NCBI RefSeq assembly: GCF_001753675.2
Contig: NZ_MJUW02000112.1
Span: 1 to 64,000 of the forward strand
DNA length: 64,000 nt
Direction of reading: 5' to 3'
Source of the DNA: Candidatus Brocadia sapporoensis
GTDB taxonomy: Bacteria; Planctomycetota; Brocadiia; Brocadiales; Brocadiaceae
Positions 17,700 through 26,748 of the stretch are shown piece after piece. A program made the position numbers and the translations under genes. The notes beneath the pieces are model-generated. The model made no database searches. It saw only the letters and a program-made list of their open reading frames with translations, and was not told the DNA's origin. Position 1 is the stretch's first letter. Each line of letters starts with the position of its first letter.

Positions 17700-19460
17700 A
17701 TGAGTCAATCGACTTTGCCAAAAAAAGGAATAAGAGCACTTCTTGATCTGGATTGGTTACAAAAAAATATTCGTTGCCAGCATCGATGCCCCGCTCATAT
17801 GGATGTGCCAGGATATATCCGTTTGATTAGCCAGGGCAAATATGAAGAATCGTACAAATTAATGAGAGAGACCAATCCGTTTCCCGCCGTGTGCGGTTAT
17901 GTATGCCCACATCCTTGTGAGTCAAAATGCAAACGTGGTGATTTTGACAGGCCTGTAGCAATAGATGCGTTAAAACGATTTGTTACCGACCATATTTTCA
18001 AAAATAAAATAAAAGTCCCTCCACAAAAAGTAATCCAAAGAGCTGAAAAAGTTGCGATAATTGGCGCCGGACCAGCAGGGTTAACGGCTGCGAACGACTT
18101 GGCAGGAATGGGTTACACAGTTACGGTATTTGAGAAGGAATCTCAGCCCGGCGGTATGATGATGTGGGCGATTCCATCTTATAGATTACCGCGCGAACAG
18201 ATTATGTTTGATATAAGTCAAATTGTGGCTCGCGGTGTTGAAATAAAAACAAATAATCCTATTGGAAGCCCGGGGAAAACAATTCAAGATTTATTTCAAG
18301 AAGGTTATAAAGCAGTATTTATTGCTGTTGGTGCACAAAAAGGAAAAAAACTTGAAATACCTGGCGAAGATGGTACACAAGGTGTTATGGATTGTTTGGA
18401 ATTTCTGAAAAACGTGAATGACGGTGATATAAGAAGTCCGGGTGAGAAGGTTGCCGTGATTGGTGGTGGTAATTCTGCGATCGATGCTGTAAGAACGGCA
18501 AAGCGTCTCTGTCAGGATGCATTTATTGTATACAGAAGAACGCGAGAGGAAATGCCGGCTCTACCGTGGGAGATAGAAGAAGCAGAGCATGAAGGGGTAC
18601 AATTTCATTTCCTGTCTGCGCCTATCAGGATCATCACGGAGAATGGAAAAGTTAAAGCTTTGGAGTGTATCAAGATGAGGCTAGGCAAACCTGACAGCAG
18701 CGGACGGAGACGACCTGAGCCAGTTCCTCAATCGGAATTTATCATAGAGACAGACTGCATTATTACTGCTATAAGTCAGGAAACCGATCTTAAATTCCTT
18801 GGAGATAATTACGGGTTGGACGTTACCAAGTGGGGAACAATTAGTGTTGACGATAACCTTGTCACCAATAAAGCAGGTGTTTTTGCCGGCGGCGATGTAA
18901 CGCTTGGCCCAAGCACGATTATCGAGTGTATTGCGCAAGGGCATACTGCTGCACGATCTATTGATAAATACATCAGAGGCGAAGAAATTCAAAAACCAAA
19001 GAAAAAGGTATGGGTGACTCTTTTAGATAATGAGTTTGATGAACGGGAAGGAAATTATGATGCCATGCCTCGTCAACAAATGGAACTGTTGCCTGCAGAG
19101 AAAAGAGAAGGTACTTTTGATTTGGTAGAGCTGGGGCTTACCGAATCTCAGGCGAAGGAAGAAGCCTTGCGTTGTTTGAAGTGCGATCTTAGCATTAATG
19201 TGGAGACTAATGAATGTATCCTTTGTGGTCGCTGCAGCATGGTGTGTCCCGTTGGTGCTCTAAAGCAGGTGGATGTAAGTAACGAAGGCAAAGAGTATCG
19301 CCCGTTTGTTAGTGAGGACGGAATTGTACTAAAATATACCGATGTATGTATCCGATGTGGTAATTGCAAAGATTGCCCGGTAAATGTAATAACCTTAAAG
19401 CGCGTGCTTTGGAAACCGAACGAGGAAATAAACAAAACGATGGAAGAAACGGAGGAATAG
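17700..19460 (+). CDS. NAD(P)H-oxidoreductase-like flavoprotein with ferredoxin domain (GltD/DPYD-type)
   Basis: A glutamate-synthase-small-subunit-like FAD/NAD(P) oxidoreductase. An N-terminal cysteine cluster (CPAHMDVPGY to CPHPCESKCKRG) would bind Fe-S. FAD site: AIIGAGPAGLTAA near residue 116. NAD(P) site: AVIGGGNSAIDAVRTAKR near residue 255. The C-terminal part carries ferredoxin-like motifs CILCGRCSMVCP and CIRCGNCKDCP. ATG 17700 is chosen; GTG 17691 is also in frame. Placement between Rieske and cytochrome b, with all genes on one strand, indicates a subunit linking NAD(P)H and the quinone/cytochrome pathway, as proposed for anammox R/b complexes. The direction of electron flow, forward or reverse to NAD(P), is not shown by sequence. 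Confidence 0.85.
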   Translation: MSQSTLPKKGIRALLDLDWLQKNIRCQHRCPAHMDVPGYIRLISQGKYEESYKLMRETNPFPAVCGYVCPHPCESKCKRGDFDRPVAIDALKRFVTDHIFKNKIKVPPQKVIQRAEKVAIIGAGPAGLTAANDLAGMGYTVTVFEKESQPGGMMMWAIPSYRLPREQIMFDISQIVARGVEIKTNNPIGSPGKTIQDLFQEGYKAVFIAVGAQKGKKLEIPGEDGTQGVMDCLEFLKNVNDGDIRSPGEKVAVIGGGNSAIDAVRTAKRLCQDAFIVYRRTREEMPALPWEIEEAEHEGVQFHFLSAPIRIITENGKVKALECIKMRLGKPDSSGRRRPEPVPQSEFIIETDCIITAISQETDLKFLGDNYGLDVTKWGTISVDDNLVTNKAGVFAGGDVTLGPSTIIECIAQGHTAARSIDKYIRGEEIQKPKKKVWVTLLDNEFDEREGNYDAMPRQQMELLPAEKREGTFDLVELGLTESQAKEEALRCLKCDLSINVETNECILCGRCSMVCPVGALKQVDVSNEGKEYRPFVSEDGIVLKYTDVCIRCGNCKDCPVNVITLKRVLWKPNEEINKTMEETEE

Positions 19461-19525
19461 GAGAATAATTGTTAATTTGAAAGGGGGGAAAGAGTACACA
19501 AAATGGTGGAGAAAGGAATGTACAC

Positions 19526-20296
19526 ATGAAGCTAATTCCTGATTTAATAAAAAAAATTACAAATAATGAAATTTGGAGATCCGTGTTTCGTCACGGTTAC
19601 GCTGATACTCCAAGGAATAGAGCTCTTCAAATCATAAGCAACATATGGTTGCATTTACACCCTGTGAAAGTGCGAGAGCATGGTACGAAGATCCGTTTTA
19701 CATGGTGTATGGGTGGAATAACGTTTTTTATATTCTTGTTTGAAACAATAACGGGAATCCTGTTAATGTTTTATTATGTTCCTGACGTGAACAGGGCATA
19801 TGCAGATATTGTGGATTTGATGTATGTGGTGCCTTTCGGCAGGTTTTTAAGAAACTCTCACCGATGGGGAGCGCATGCTATGGTCATTACGGTGAGTGTG
19901 CACATGTTTCGTGTATTTTTAACCGGTTCGTATAAACCACCACGACAGTTCAATTGGGTGGTGGGCGTCATCTTGCTCGTCCTTACCTTTTTATTAAGCT
20001 TTACCGGTTATTTGCTGCCTTGGGATCAGCTAGGGTATTGGGCAATTACTGTGGGTACGAATATGGCGCGTGCTACACCCTTTCTGGGACACGAAGGCCC
20101 TTTTTCGTATATTTTAGGTATGAGACCTGATAATGATATTCGTTTTGCCTTATTAGGTGGGACAGCGATAGATGCTCCTGCTTTGCTGCGTGCATATGTA
20201 TGGCATTGTATTGCAATACCAGTAATAGCATCTGCTTTGATGATGGTGCATTTCTGGAGAGTCCGTAAGGACGGCGGAATTTCCGGTCCTTTGTAG
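19526..20296 (+). CDS. Cytochrome b, N-terminal (b6-like) subunit
   Basis: The membrane diheme core of a bc-type complex. The 256-residue protein has about four main transmembrane helices. The heme ligand histidines are spaced H-x13-H in SHRWGAH...VH (helix B) and H-x14-H in WHCIAI...VHFW (helix D). The H-x14-H spacing in helix D is the b6-type value. GGYLLPWDQ-like text ([14 protein letters not shown]) marks the Qo region. The protein is split from the C-terminal half as in b6f complexes. It follows the flavoprotein by 65 bp. Confidence 0.93.
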   Translation: MKLIPDLIKKITNNEIWRSVFRHGYADTPRNRALQIISNIWLHLHPVKVREHGTKIRFTWCMGGITFFIFLFETITGILLMFYYVPDVNRAYADIVDLMYVVPFGRFLRNSHRWGAHAMVITVSVHMFRVFLTGSYKPPRQFNWVVGVILLVLTFLLSFTGYLLPWDQLGYWAITVGTNMARATPFLGHEGPFSYILGMRPDNDIRFALLGGTAIDAPALLRAYVWHCIAIPVIASALMMVHFWRVRKDGGISGPL

Positions 20297-20327
20297 TGTC
20301 TTCACAATGTAACATAATTAATGAAAG

Positions 20328-21071
20328 GTGTTTTTGAGGAGTGGTTCCATGGAAGTAAGACAAGAAAAGAAGGGAATGATTGAGTTAAAAGACGATAAGG
20401 TGTTTACATGGCCCACCCTGGTTGCTAAAGAATTTTTAGCTGCTATTTTTGTTACGGTAGGGCTGTTGTTTTATTCGTATTTTGTCGATGCACCTCTCAG
20501 AGAGTTGTCGAATCCGGGACAGGCTGAAAATCCGGCTAAGGCACCGTGGTATTTTTTGGGTTTACAGGAGGTATTGGTTTATTTTGATCCGTGGTTTGCC
20601 GGTGTTGTCCTGCCAAGCATCATCATTTTAGGCCTGATACTTATTCCGTATCTTGATAATAACCCCAAAGGAAATGGTTACTATACCTTTAAAGAAAGAA
20701 GGTTTGCCGTCACGACTTTTGTTTTTGGCTACATTTTTTGGTATGTCTTAATATACATCGGTACGGCTCTCAGAGGACCTTTTTGGGCTTTTTTTTGGCC
20801 TTGGGAGAAATGGACGCACGACTTTCCGACACCGCCTCCGTTGCATAATTTGCCTCTGCCATTGGGGATTATTCTTATGTGCGGTTTTTATTTTGCCGGA
20901 TTAACACTTCCTGCATTGTTCAAAAAAGATTTTTTTATGAAGTTGGGCATTATTCGATATTCGCTTACTATGGGATTGCTACTGACGATGATTGGGACAG
21001 TGATTAAAATGGTGTTTCGGTTGGCATTTAATGTGAAATTTATTATCGCTACGCCTTGGATCAACATATAA
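20328..21071 (+). CDS. Cytochrome b, C-terminal (subunit IV-like) subunit
   Basis: Completes the quinol-oxidising site with the preceding cytochrome b half. The 247-residue protein has about five membrane segments. In place of the mitochondrial PEWY motif it has APWYFLGLQE (about residues 68-77), the form seen in many bacterial menaquinone-type split cytochromes b. ATG at 20328 (MFLRSGS) lies 21 nt upstream of a second ATG at 20349 (MEVRQEK), which has GAGGAGTGG before it and is a good alternative. Anammox bacteria use menaquinone, consistent with this motif. Confidence 0.88.
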   Translation: MFLRSGSMEVRQEKKGMIELKDDKVFTWPTLVAKEFLAAIFVTVGLLFYSYFVDAPLRELSNPGQAENPAKAPWYFLGLQEVLVYFDPWFAGVVLPSIIILGLILIPYLDNNPKGNGYYTFKERRFAVTTFVFGYIFWYVLIYIGTALRGPFWAFFWPWEKWTHDFPTPPPLHNLPLPLGIILMCGFYFAGLTLPALFKKDFFMKLGIIRYSLTMGLLLTMIGTVIKMVFRLAFNVKFIIATPWINI

Positions 21072-21116
21072 TTTCCGTGCGATGACTCATTTAAGTATTT
21101 CCAGAATAGGTGAAAT

Positions 21117-22208
21117 ATGAGCTTACAAAGATTAATCTTTTTTGTTTTGAGTGTCTTGTTTTTCATAGCTACTGCGATGTGGCTTAAAGATGAGTTTAAG
21201 CCGAAATGGACAAAATATCAAGAAAAGTATTATGGAGAACAGGTTCTAAAGGTTGAAAAAGAATTTTTAGCAGCTACTGCTGCAAAAGACAAAGAGCTGT
21301 TGGAGAGGCGCTTGGAATCCCTGAAAAAACCAGTTTATGAAATTAAGCAGATACTGTTAAAAGGAAGTTACAGCTGGAGCAAACAACAAAATGGGGATAA
21401 AGTAGACAGGTGCATGACCTGCCACATCGATGAAGATAAATTAAAGGCCGCGCATCCCAGTACAAAGGAGTTGCCGTTTGATATTTATGGATGTACTGTT
21501 TGTCACGGAGGTATTGGTAGGGCTTTGAGTGAAGAGGTTGCTCATGAGGGTATGTATTATCATAAACGTCAAATGGAACTGAGACTAACTACTGCAGAAA
21601 TAATGTTTGATTTTTGGAATGAGTTGGCCATCTTGACACCTGAAGAAAGTGATCCAAATGAACGGCTGGAGATGGGAAATTTTAAGAAGTACAGTATCAC
21701 GGGTGATAAAGCAATCTATGTTGGCAGCCAAAAATGTCTCAAATGTCACAAAGGGTTGACCTCTCCGCATGTAGAAAGATGGCAAAGGATCAAGTTCAAG
21801 ACGTTTGAACGGGTAAAAGAAGCCCCTGATTATATTGCCGGAACTGACGGATACAGAAAAACCTGCCTGAAATGCCACACGACGGGTTATGATGAAGCAA
21901 CGGGAAAATTTTCTGAAGAGGGGGTTACCTGTGAGGCGTGTCATGGGGCAGGAGAAGTGTTTAGCTATTTCATGGAGATCGGTAAGGCTCCTGAAGGACA
22001 AAAAATTGCTAAAGTAGGGACGTATGGAACACCCTATAATGTGTGTGGACCTTGTCACAATACCAGGAATCATGAGATGCGTTTGAAATTTTTTCAGGAA
22101 AGGGGCGGTTCTGATGAATGGTTTTACCCGCAACATACGACTCCGTACAAAACGAGTTTTTCAGGAAAAGATGAAGCAGGATCAAAGTCACTGCCAAAAA
22201 TTCAATAA
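21117..22208 (+). CDS. Membrane-anchored hexaheme c-type cytochrome
   Basis: An electron-transfer subunit facing the p-side compartment (anammoxosome lumen if anammox). An N-terminal hydrophobic anchor covers residues 5-23. Six CxxCH motifs can be counted: CMTCH, CTVCH, CLKCH, CLKCH, CEACH and CGPCH. A charged, helical linker separates the anchor from the first heme. It lies 45 bp after the cytochrome b C-terminal gene and 76 bp before the octaheme gene. It likely carries electrons from Rieske/cyt b to soluble cytochromes or to the octaheme subunit. Confidence 0.9.
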   Translation: MSLQRLIFFVLSVLFFIATAMWLKDEFKPKWTKYQEKYYGEQVLKVEKEFLAATAAKDKELLERRLESLKKPVYEIKQILLKGSYSWSKQQNGDKVDRCMTCHIDEDKLKAAHPSTKELPFDIYGCTVCHGGIGRALSEEVAHEGMYYHKRQMELRLTTAEIMFDFWNELAILTPEESDPNERLEMGNFKKYSITGDKAIYVGSQKCLKCHKGLTSPHVERWQRIKFKTFERVKEAPDYIAGTDGYRKTCLKCHTTGYDEATGKFSEEGVTCEACHGAGEVFSYFMEIGKAPEGQKIAKVGTYGTPYNVCGPCHNTRNHEMRLKFFQERGGSDEWFYPQHTTPYKTSFSGKDEAGSKSLPKIQ

Positions 22209-22284
22209 AAGAAAACTTGGTCTGTTATCAAAAAGTTTATTACACATAAATTGCTGGTTTTGAGGGGAGGGGGGCTTAATTATT

Positions 22285-24030
22285 ATGAAGTTGTTAAAAT
22301 TGGGAGCGATTTTATTCACAGCTTTATTGGTGTGGAGCTTGCGGACTGGCAGTATAAAGGCTCAGTCAGAAGCTGAGTTAAAAGAAATGCAAAAGAAGGC
22401 TACTAACTATTACGATATTTTGTATCCCAATGATACCTTAAAGGATTGGTTTACAAATAACGTTGGATTGGAAAAAGGTGCTGGTCCATGGCAAAACTTA
22501 TATAAACCGGTGCCCTTGCAGATGTACTGGTTTCCCGAAAGGCATTATGTAAAACCTGATGGCACATACTACGATCAGTTGTTGGAAAAATATAAACCAA
22601 ATGATTGTGTTAAGTGTCACGAAGAAGTGACTCCTGGGTTTGTAAAAGACTGGGAAGATTCAACCCATGCAAAACCTAAAAAAAACCCACGGTTTGCGGA
22701 AAAGACACAGCAAATAGAGAAACTCATTGGCAGGGAACTTAAAGAAGTTACCTGTAGTGACTGCCACGGGAAGGATCATAAGGAGTTGCGTATGCCTACC
22801 CCACAAGTATGTGGTGAGTGTCATCCTCAGCAAACAATTGAATTTATGGGTGAAGCAGAACGTGGTCGCCCGAATCATATTGAGGGTCTCGCAGCCAATG
22901 TTATACCACCGTGGTACCCAGAGATGTTTCGAAGAGGGTATCCTGCGGCGCAGTTCGGATGTGATCTCTGCCATGCTACAGACCGATGCAATATTTGTCA
23001 CTCGAGGCATAAGTTTGCTGCTTCTGAGGGAAGAAGGCCTGAGGCCTGTATGAGTTGTCACATGGGTTTTGATCACCCGGATGCAGAGACCTATGGTGAA
23101 TCCAAAATGGGTTATATTTATCATATGGAGGGGGAACATTGGGATTGGGAAAAACCATTAGCTGAAGTTGTACCTGGCAAAGATTATCGGACGCCGACGT
23201 GTCAATTTTGTCATTTTGATCAGGGAAATGGTACGTTTGCTCATAACCCGGTAATTAAAGGTGTATGGAGAATGGGAACGGTTCCACCAACCGGAATTGA
23301 TTACAAGTCCTCTCTAAAGGATTACCCCTTTGGTATAAATCTTCCGCCTATGAATTATAAACTTGATGTATATTCTCCGGAAAATAAAAGAAGATCGGAA
23401 CAGTGGGTTTCCGTTTGCAGCAAGTGTCATAGTCCGAGATTTGCCAGATTGTACCGTGAAAATTTAAATGATTTTATGTTTGAAATGTGGAGTTTGCAGG
23501 ACAGAGCTCAGTCCATAGTAGATGATATCGCTGCAAACGACGAATTTGATGTTCCTATTAAGCAAAGGGATATATTCCCACTTGGAGATATTCTTGCAGA
23601 TGCGCTAGGACCTGGGTTGTTAGGGGATGCAGTGCATAGAGCATTCAAAACGACGGGTGGTAAGGTACCTGTTGTTGGACCAATTCTTGGTTTGTATGGC
23701 CTGTTTATGACTGGAAAAAACAATCCTTCAGAGATTGAGCTTACCTATGCGAACATGTGGTTCGGTGATGCTAAACACGCATATAAAGGTGTTGCTCATG
23801 GACAACAGGATATAGCGTGGTGGTATGGCGCTGCTAAGGTATATCAGGGAATTAACCGATTAGAAAGTCAGGCGATTGCGCTTAAAAGAGGAAAGAAGGT
23901 TGATGAGTTTATGGTGGCAACAGGTAGAAAAAATGTTGCTGGTATTGTTGGAAGTATAGTTGGTATCGTTGCAGTCATCATGTTTGGTGCTGCTTTATGG
24001 AAAAAGAAACGAGAGACGCGATCCTCATAA
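22285..24030 (+). CDS. Octaheme HAO-like cytochrome c with C-terminal membrane anchor
   Basis: A 581-residue multiheme cytochrome with exactly eight CxxCH motifs (CVKCH, CSDCH, CGECH, CDLCH, CNICH, CMSCH, CQFCH, CSKCH), the heme number and approximate spacing of hydroxylamine oxidoreductase family proteins. It has an N-terminal signal peptide and a C-terminal membrane helix (about residues 548-570) ending in KKKRE, unlike soluble HAO. A tyrosine lies shortly after the last motif (CHSPRFARLY); whether it equals the heme-crosslinking tyrosine of HAO cannot be judged by eye. As the last gene of the bc operon it is probably part of the complex or its docking partner. Confidence 0.88.
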   Translation: MKLLKLGAILFTALLVWSLRTGSIKAQSEAELKEMQKKATNYYDILYPNDTLKDWFTNNVGLEKGAGPWQNLYKPVPLQMYWFPERHYVKPDGTYYDQLLEKYKPNDCVKCHEEVTPGFVKDWEDSTHAKPKKNPRFAEKTQQIEKLIGRELKEVTCSDCHGKDHKELRMPTPQVCGECHPQQTIEFMGEAERGRPNHIEGLAANVIPPWYPEMFRRGYPAAQFGCDLCHATDRCNICHSRHKFAASEGRRPEACMSCHMGFDHPDAETYGESKMGYIYHMEGEHWDWEKPLAEVVPGKDYRTPTCQFCHFDQGNGTFAHNPVIKGVWRMGTVPPTGIDYKSSLKDYPFGINLPPMNYKLDVYSPENKRRSEQWVSVCSKCHSPRFARLYRENLNDFMFEMWSLQDRAQSIVDDIAANDEFDVPIKQRDIFPLGDILADALGPGLLGDAVHRAFKTTGGKVPVVGPILGLYGLFMTGKNNPSEIELTYANMWFGDAKHAYKGVAHGQQDIAWWYGAAKVYQGINRLESQAIALKRGKKVDEFMVATGRKNVAGIVGSIVGIVAVIMFGAALWKKKRETRSS

Positions 24031-24060
24031 TGGCGCTTAAGTTTAATAACTAAAAAAACA

Positions 24061-24092
24061 AAAAAGGCATCTTGTATAAGATGCCTTTTTTG
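24061..24092 (+). terminator. Rho-independent terminator of the bc-complex operon
   Basis: A perfect 13-bp inverted repeat (24061-24073 and 24078-24090) with a GTAT loop, core GGCATCTT/AAGATGCC, flanked by an A-run and ending in a T-run. It lies 30 bp after the octaheme stop codon. It is the clearest terminator in the window and may work in both directions because of its A/T symmetry. Confidence 0.9.
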
Positions 24093-24127
24093 TTTACTAT
24101 ACGTATCGAAAAATATTGGAGATAATG

Positions 24128-25054
24128 ATGCTGCGTGATGGAAAACAATATACTTTAAGCTCGTTACAGTTTGGTGCCTTTCCCTGCGATTATCAAAATG
24201 ATGAAGAAGTCTACAACAATTCCGGGGTTGTAGTCATAGGAGTTCCCTTTGATGGGACCGCAACTTATCAGCCGGGAACTAAATTTGGTCCCAATGCAAT
24301 ATTAAACGCTTCTGTTAATATTGAACCTTACGATGACGAGTCAGGCGAAATTTATACGATAGGAATTTTTACCATCGGGACCCTCGATGTAGAAGAAATA
24401 CACACGGATGCTAAAAAAGTAGTTGATACCTTGTATAAAGCGAGCAAAGCTATCGTAAAAGACAATAAATTTTTGGTAACTTTGGGAGGAGAACATTCGC
24501 TGTCACAGGGAGTAATTAGAGCCTACAAAGAAAAATACCGGAAACTATCCATACTTCAATTGGATGCACACCTTGACTTAATGGAACAATTCGGGGGTAC
24601 TAGTTTCAGTCATGCAAGCGTATCGAGACGAGTAGTTGAGGATTTAAAATGTAAAGTGACCAGTTTTGGTGTCCGGGTAGTATCGAAGGAAGAGTTGATG
24701 TTTGTTCAGAAGAAAAAAGATTTCATCTCGGTATTTTACGCAAAAGATATTCATGATAATGACGATTGGCATGATCAGGCTTTAGAAACATTAGAGGATC
24801 ATGTATATATTACCTTGGATGTGGACGGCTTTGACACGTCTATCATGCCAGCTACCGGCACACCTGTTCCTGGTGGTCTCAGTTGGTATAGAACAATTGA
24901 CTTTTTACGAAAAGTATACAAAAACAAGAAGGTGGTTGGTTTTGATGTCGTTGAATTAAAGCCAAACCCGGGAGATGAAGCCCCCAATTTTTTAGTAGCG
25001 AATCTCGTATATAAAAATATTGGGTTTTATAAGAAATATACACTTCGTTCCTAG
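24128..25054 (+). CDS. speB: Agmatinase/arginase-family ureohydrolase
   Basis: Hydrolyses a guanidino compound to urea; agmatine to putrescine is the best guess. The di-manganese site motifs are visible: GGEHS (about residue 120), DAHLDL (about 142) and DVDGFD (about 238). Length about 308 residues is typical. Start: TTG 24116, ATG 24125 and ATG 24128 are in frame; GGAG at 24118 favours 24128. Intact speE and a ruined speD lie 9 kb downstream, so polyamine metabolism is plausible. Substrate specificity (agmatine versus arginine or others) is not proven. Confidence 0.82.
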   Translation: MLRDGKQYTLSSLQFGAFPCDYQNDEEVYNNSGVVVIGVPFDGTATYQPGTKFGPNAILNASVNIEPYDDESGEIYTIGIFTIGTLDVEEIHTDAKKVVDTLYKASKAIVKDNKFLVTLGGEHSLSQGVIRAYKEKYRKLSILQLDAHLDLMEQFGGTSFSHASVSRRVVEDLKCKVTSFGVRVVSKEELMFVQKKKDFISVFYAKDIHDNDDWHDQALETLEDHVYITLDVDGFDTSIMPATGTPVPGGLSWYRTIDFLRKVYKNKKVVGFDVVELKPNPGDEAPNFLVANLVYKNIGFYKKYTLRS

Positions 25055-25287
25055 CGTTGAGAGGATTCCTCTGTTTTGATTTCATGAATCGATGTTTGTT
25101 ATACCTGATAAAGGGTGACAATTTAATTTGTTTAAAAATGTAGCGCCGACCTCTGTAAGTGATGTCAGGAGAGAGGACAAACTACCTGCTTCACATGTTT
25201 TGCATGAATTCCATGTAAATATACGGGCTTTTCAAAGAGCAAAATTTTATGATAAAGAATATGTTGATACTTATATTGCACAAAAAG

Positions 25288-25992
25288 ATGCCATCTATAG
25301 CATGGACGATGCTCTTGGTATTTTGCATTCTGTCAGGGTGTGGTAATAAGGCAAACAATCATAATAAAGAAGGGATTTTGTTTTATAATAAAGGGAAGTA
25401 CACTGAGGCTATTGGAGAATTCAAAAAGGCGTTGGAACTAAACCCTAGTTTTTATGATGCCCATTATCATTTGGGAATTGTTTATTACGCAAAGGGTATG
25501 ACTGACGAATCGATAATAGAACTAAAAAAGGCAATTGATATAGACCCCAACGAACCCAAGGCACACTATAATATTGCATTTGCCTACGTGGCTAAGGAAG
25601 ATGTTGCTACAGCGCTTACAGAGTATCGAAAAGCTGTTGATTTGTTTGCAGCAAGGAACGATAAAAAAGAGGCGGATGCGTATCTCTATATGGCTGTTGC
25701 TTATAGTTTGATAGAAAAAAACGATGAAGCCCTCTCTGCTTGTAAAAAAGCGCTGAAAATCAATCCAGATCTGGAAGACGCACATTATTTCTTAGGGGTT
25801 TGTTATTACAAAAGGAATATGATTGACGAAGCAATTGCAGCTTTTAAAAAAGTCATTCAATTGAATCCAAAATCTGAAAAGGCACATAACCTGCTATTCA
25901 CGATTTACGACAAACTCGGAAAAACGGAAGAATCTATCGAAGAGGACCGCATATTGAAACAAATTGCAAGGGAACGGAGAGAACAACAATAG
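25288..25992 (+). CDS. TPR-repeat lipoprotein
   Basis: The ATG at 25288 gives a compact lipoprotein signal (MPSIAWTMLLVFCILSGC) with lipobox L-S-G-C, so I prefer it to the upstream in-frame ATG at 25249. The mature part holds about five to six tetratricopeptide repeats of 34 residues with the usual pattern (A-x-x-x-L-G-x-x-Y, P-x repeats), such as NPSFYDAHYHLGIVYYAKG. TPR lipoproteins act as assembly scaffolds at the membrane. No specific partner is indicated; a polyamine gene lies upstream and hpt downstream. Confidence 0.78.
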   Translation: MPSIAWTMLLVFCILSGCGNKANNHNKEGILFYNKGKYTEAIGEFKKALELNPSFYDAHYHLGIVYYAKGMTDESIIELKKAIDIDPNEPKAHYNIAFAYVAKEDVATALTEYRKAVDLFAARNDKKEADAYLYMAVAYSLIEKNDEALSACKKALKINPDLEDAHYFLGVCYYKRNMIDEAIAAFKKVIQLNPKSEKAHNLLFTIYDKLGKTEESIEEDRILKQIARERREQQ

Positions 25993-26169
25993 ACGTTGGT
26001 AGCGGGTCGTAGCGGAAGTAGTAAAAGCAGATAAAGCTACAATACGGTAAATGAGCGAAAATATCCTCGGGGATTTGTTTATCCAAACGGCAACGATTAA
26101 AAAATAGCCGTGACAATATTAAGTTGAAAATATAATTCTGCAAAAAAATGAAAAAGGAGGAATGAAGCG

Positions 26170-26724
26170 GTGGAAAGGGATATTGCACGTATAATAATTA
26201 GCGAACGACAGATTCAAGATAAGCTTCTGGAATTATCTAAGACATTGATCCGTGATTATCAGGGCAAGGATTGGACTGTCATTGCAATTTTAAACGGAAG
26301 CCTTATCTTTCTTGCCGACCTGATTCGTTTAATTCCATTTCCTATCAGATTAGATACTATCGACGCGGCTACCTACGGTGAGTCAACTTTTCCTCAAGAA
26401 GAGACCAAGATAATCCGTCACTTTAAGATTGACATAGAAGGGAAGCATGTACTGGTGATCGATGATATCGTTGATACAGGAAGCACTTTAAAAAGGGTGT
26501 TAGAAGACATCAAAAAATACCATCCTGAAACACTGAAGAGTTGTGTTTTTTTAAATCGGAGAAGCAGGAGACGGTATAATGTTCGTCCGGAATATTGCTG
26601 TTTTGATATCGGGGATGATTATGTAGTTGGTTATGGGCTGGATTACAATAATAAATATCGAAATCTGCCGTTTATAGCAGTGTTGAAAGACGAATGTTAT
26701 CATCGTGAAGGTCTTGTCAGATAA
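26170..26724 (+). CDS. hpt: Hypoxanthine-guanine phosphoribosyltransferase
   Basis: Purine salvage enzyme that joins hypoxanthine or guanine to PRPP. The 184-residue protein has the PRPP-binding motif VLVIDDIVDTGSTL (about residues 97-110), the early AILNGSLIFLADLIR loop and the late FDIGDDYVVGYGLDY segment of Hpt. Translation starts with GTG at 26170 after AAAAGGAGG. It is on the same strand and in the same reading frame as the FHA-protease gene 25 bp downstream. Confidence 0.93.
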   Translation: MERDIARIIISERQIQDKLLELSKTLIRDYQGKDWTVIAILNGSLIFLADLIRLIPFPIRLDTIDAATYGESTFPQEETKIIRHFKIDIEGKHVLVIDDIVDTGSTLKRVLEDIKKYHPETLKSCVFLNRRSRRRYNVRPEYCCFDIGDDYVVGYGLDYNNKYRNLPFIAVLKDECYHREGLVR

Positions 26725-26748
26725 GGAGGAACAAAGGTACGTATTTCT

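Noticed and set aside
25128-25346. 72-codon ORF (TTG start) before the TPR lipoprotein
   Set aside because: It overlaps the lipoprotein signal sequence in another frame, lacks a good ribosome binding site and has no recognisable motif.
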